Notes under the pieces: generated by a model
Database searches by the model: none
What the model was told of the DNA's origin: nothing
Seen by the model: only the letters and a program-made list of their open reading frames with translations
In this document: positions 49,155 to 49,156 of the stretch, in pieces
Numbering within the stretch: the stretch's first letter is position 1
How the letters are laid out: every line of letters starts with the position of its first letter
Translations under genes and position numbers: made by a program
NCBI RefSeq assembly: GCF_030530635.1
Contig: NZ_JAUMUL010000017.1
Coordinates: 1 to 49,156 of the forward strand
Direction: 5' to 3'
From: Actinomyces sp.
GTDB taxonomy: Bacteria; Actinomycetota; Actinomycetes; Actinomycetales; Actinomycetaceae
Length of the DNA: 49,156 nt

Positions 49155-49156
49155 CA

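Overview
The window is high-G+C DNA with an actinobacterial gene set: a dnaB helicase next to a MATE transporter, a uracil permease, an alpha-phosphoglucomutase, a septum-formation-type lipoprotein and many TANNNT-N6-start leaderless promoters. The mix fits a member of the Actinomycetaceae (Actinomyces-like). That placement is inferred from gene content, not from a marker gene. No rRNA, tRNA or CRISPR array was recognised by eye.

Layout. 1-4150 is a defence/modification block: the start of a DUF1156 DNA methylase, a DNA cytosine-C5 methyltransferase translationally linked to a GHKL ATPase with a TIGR02391-type C-terminus, and an AbiEi-like regulator behind a 15-bp-arm palindrome. 4206-6722 holds a decayed GH4 glycosidase operon and an orphan ABC/OLD-type ATPase. 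6910-12041 is metabolic (Gfo/Idh/MocA oxidoreductase, RidA, pgm) but is interrupted by an AlbA_2/HATPase regulator bracketed by 35-bp identical repeats. 13074-20476 holds a lipoprotein, a giant 2-hydroxyacyl-CoA dehydratase activase-type protein with a divergent TetR regulator, and a small ParB-like protein. 20970-26400 holds uracil permease and a DUF4956 / VTC-domain / carbohydrate-binding lipoprotein operon. 26552-31917 has two alpha/beta hydrolases and a two-gene DUF262-HipA operon. 32071-37340 has an orphan membrane protein, an amylosucrase-type GH13 enzyme, a divergent HxlR/NAD(P)-binding pair and a pyridoxal-kinase/ThiD-like kinase. 37681-42540 has a DUF4143 ATPase, dnaB and a MATE transporter, with a DnaA-box-like cluster between the last two.

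42541-48806 is a visibly lower-G+C island. It begins with a transposase remnant, then a tight three-gene minus-strand operon (membrane-anchored small protein, Rubisco-activase/TRIP13-like AAA+ ATPase, HORMA-like small protein), then a divergent LuxR-type response regulator overlapping an unusual double-halved sensor kinase. The three-gene operon is the best candidate in the window for an undescribed system: an AAA+ remodeller paired with a HORMA-like client and a membrane protein, with no CD-NTase in view. The DUF262-HipA operon is the second.

Many intergenic gaps carry short words repeated with a spacing of about 20 bp (10, 19-21 or 23 bp in places). Each gap has its own word. These phased arrays are not explained by any annotated gene.
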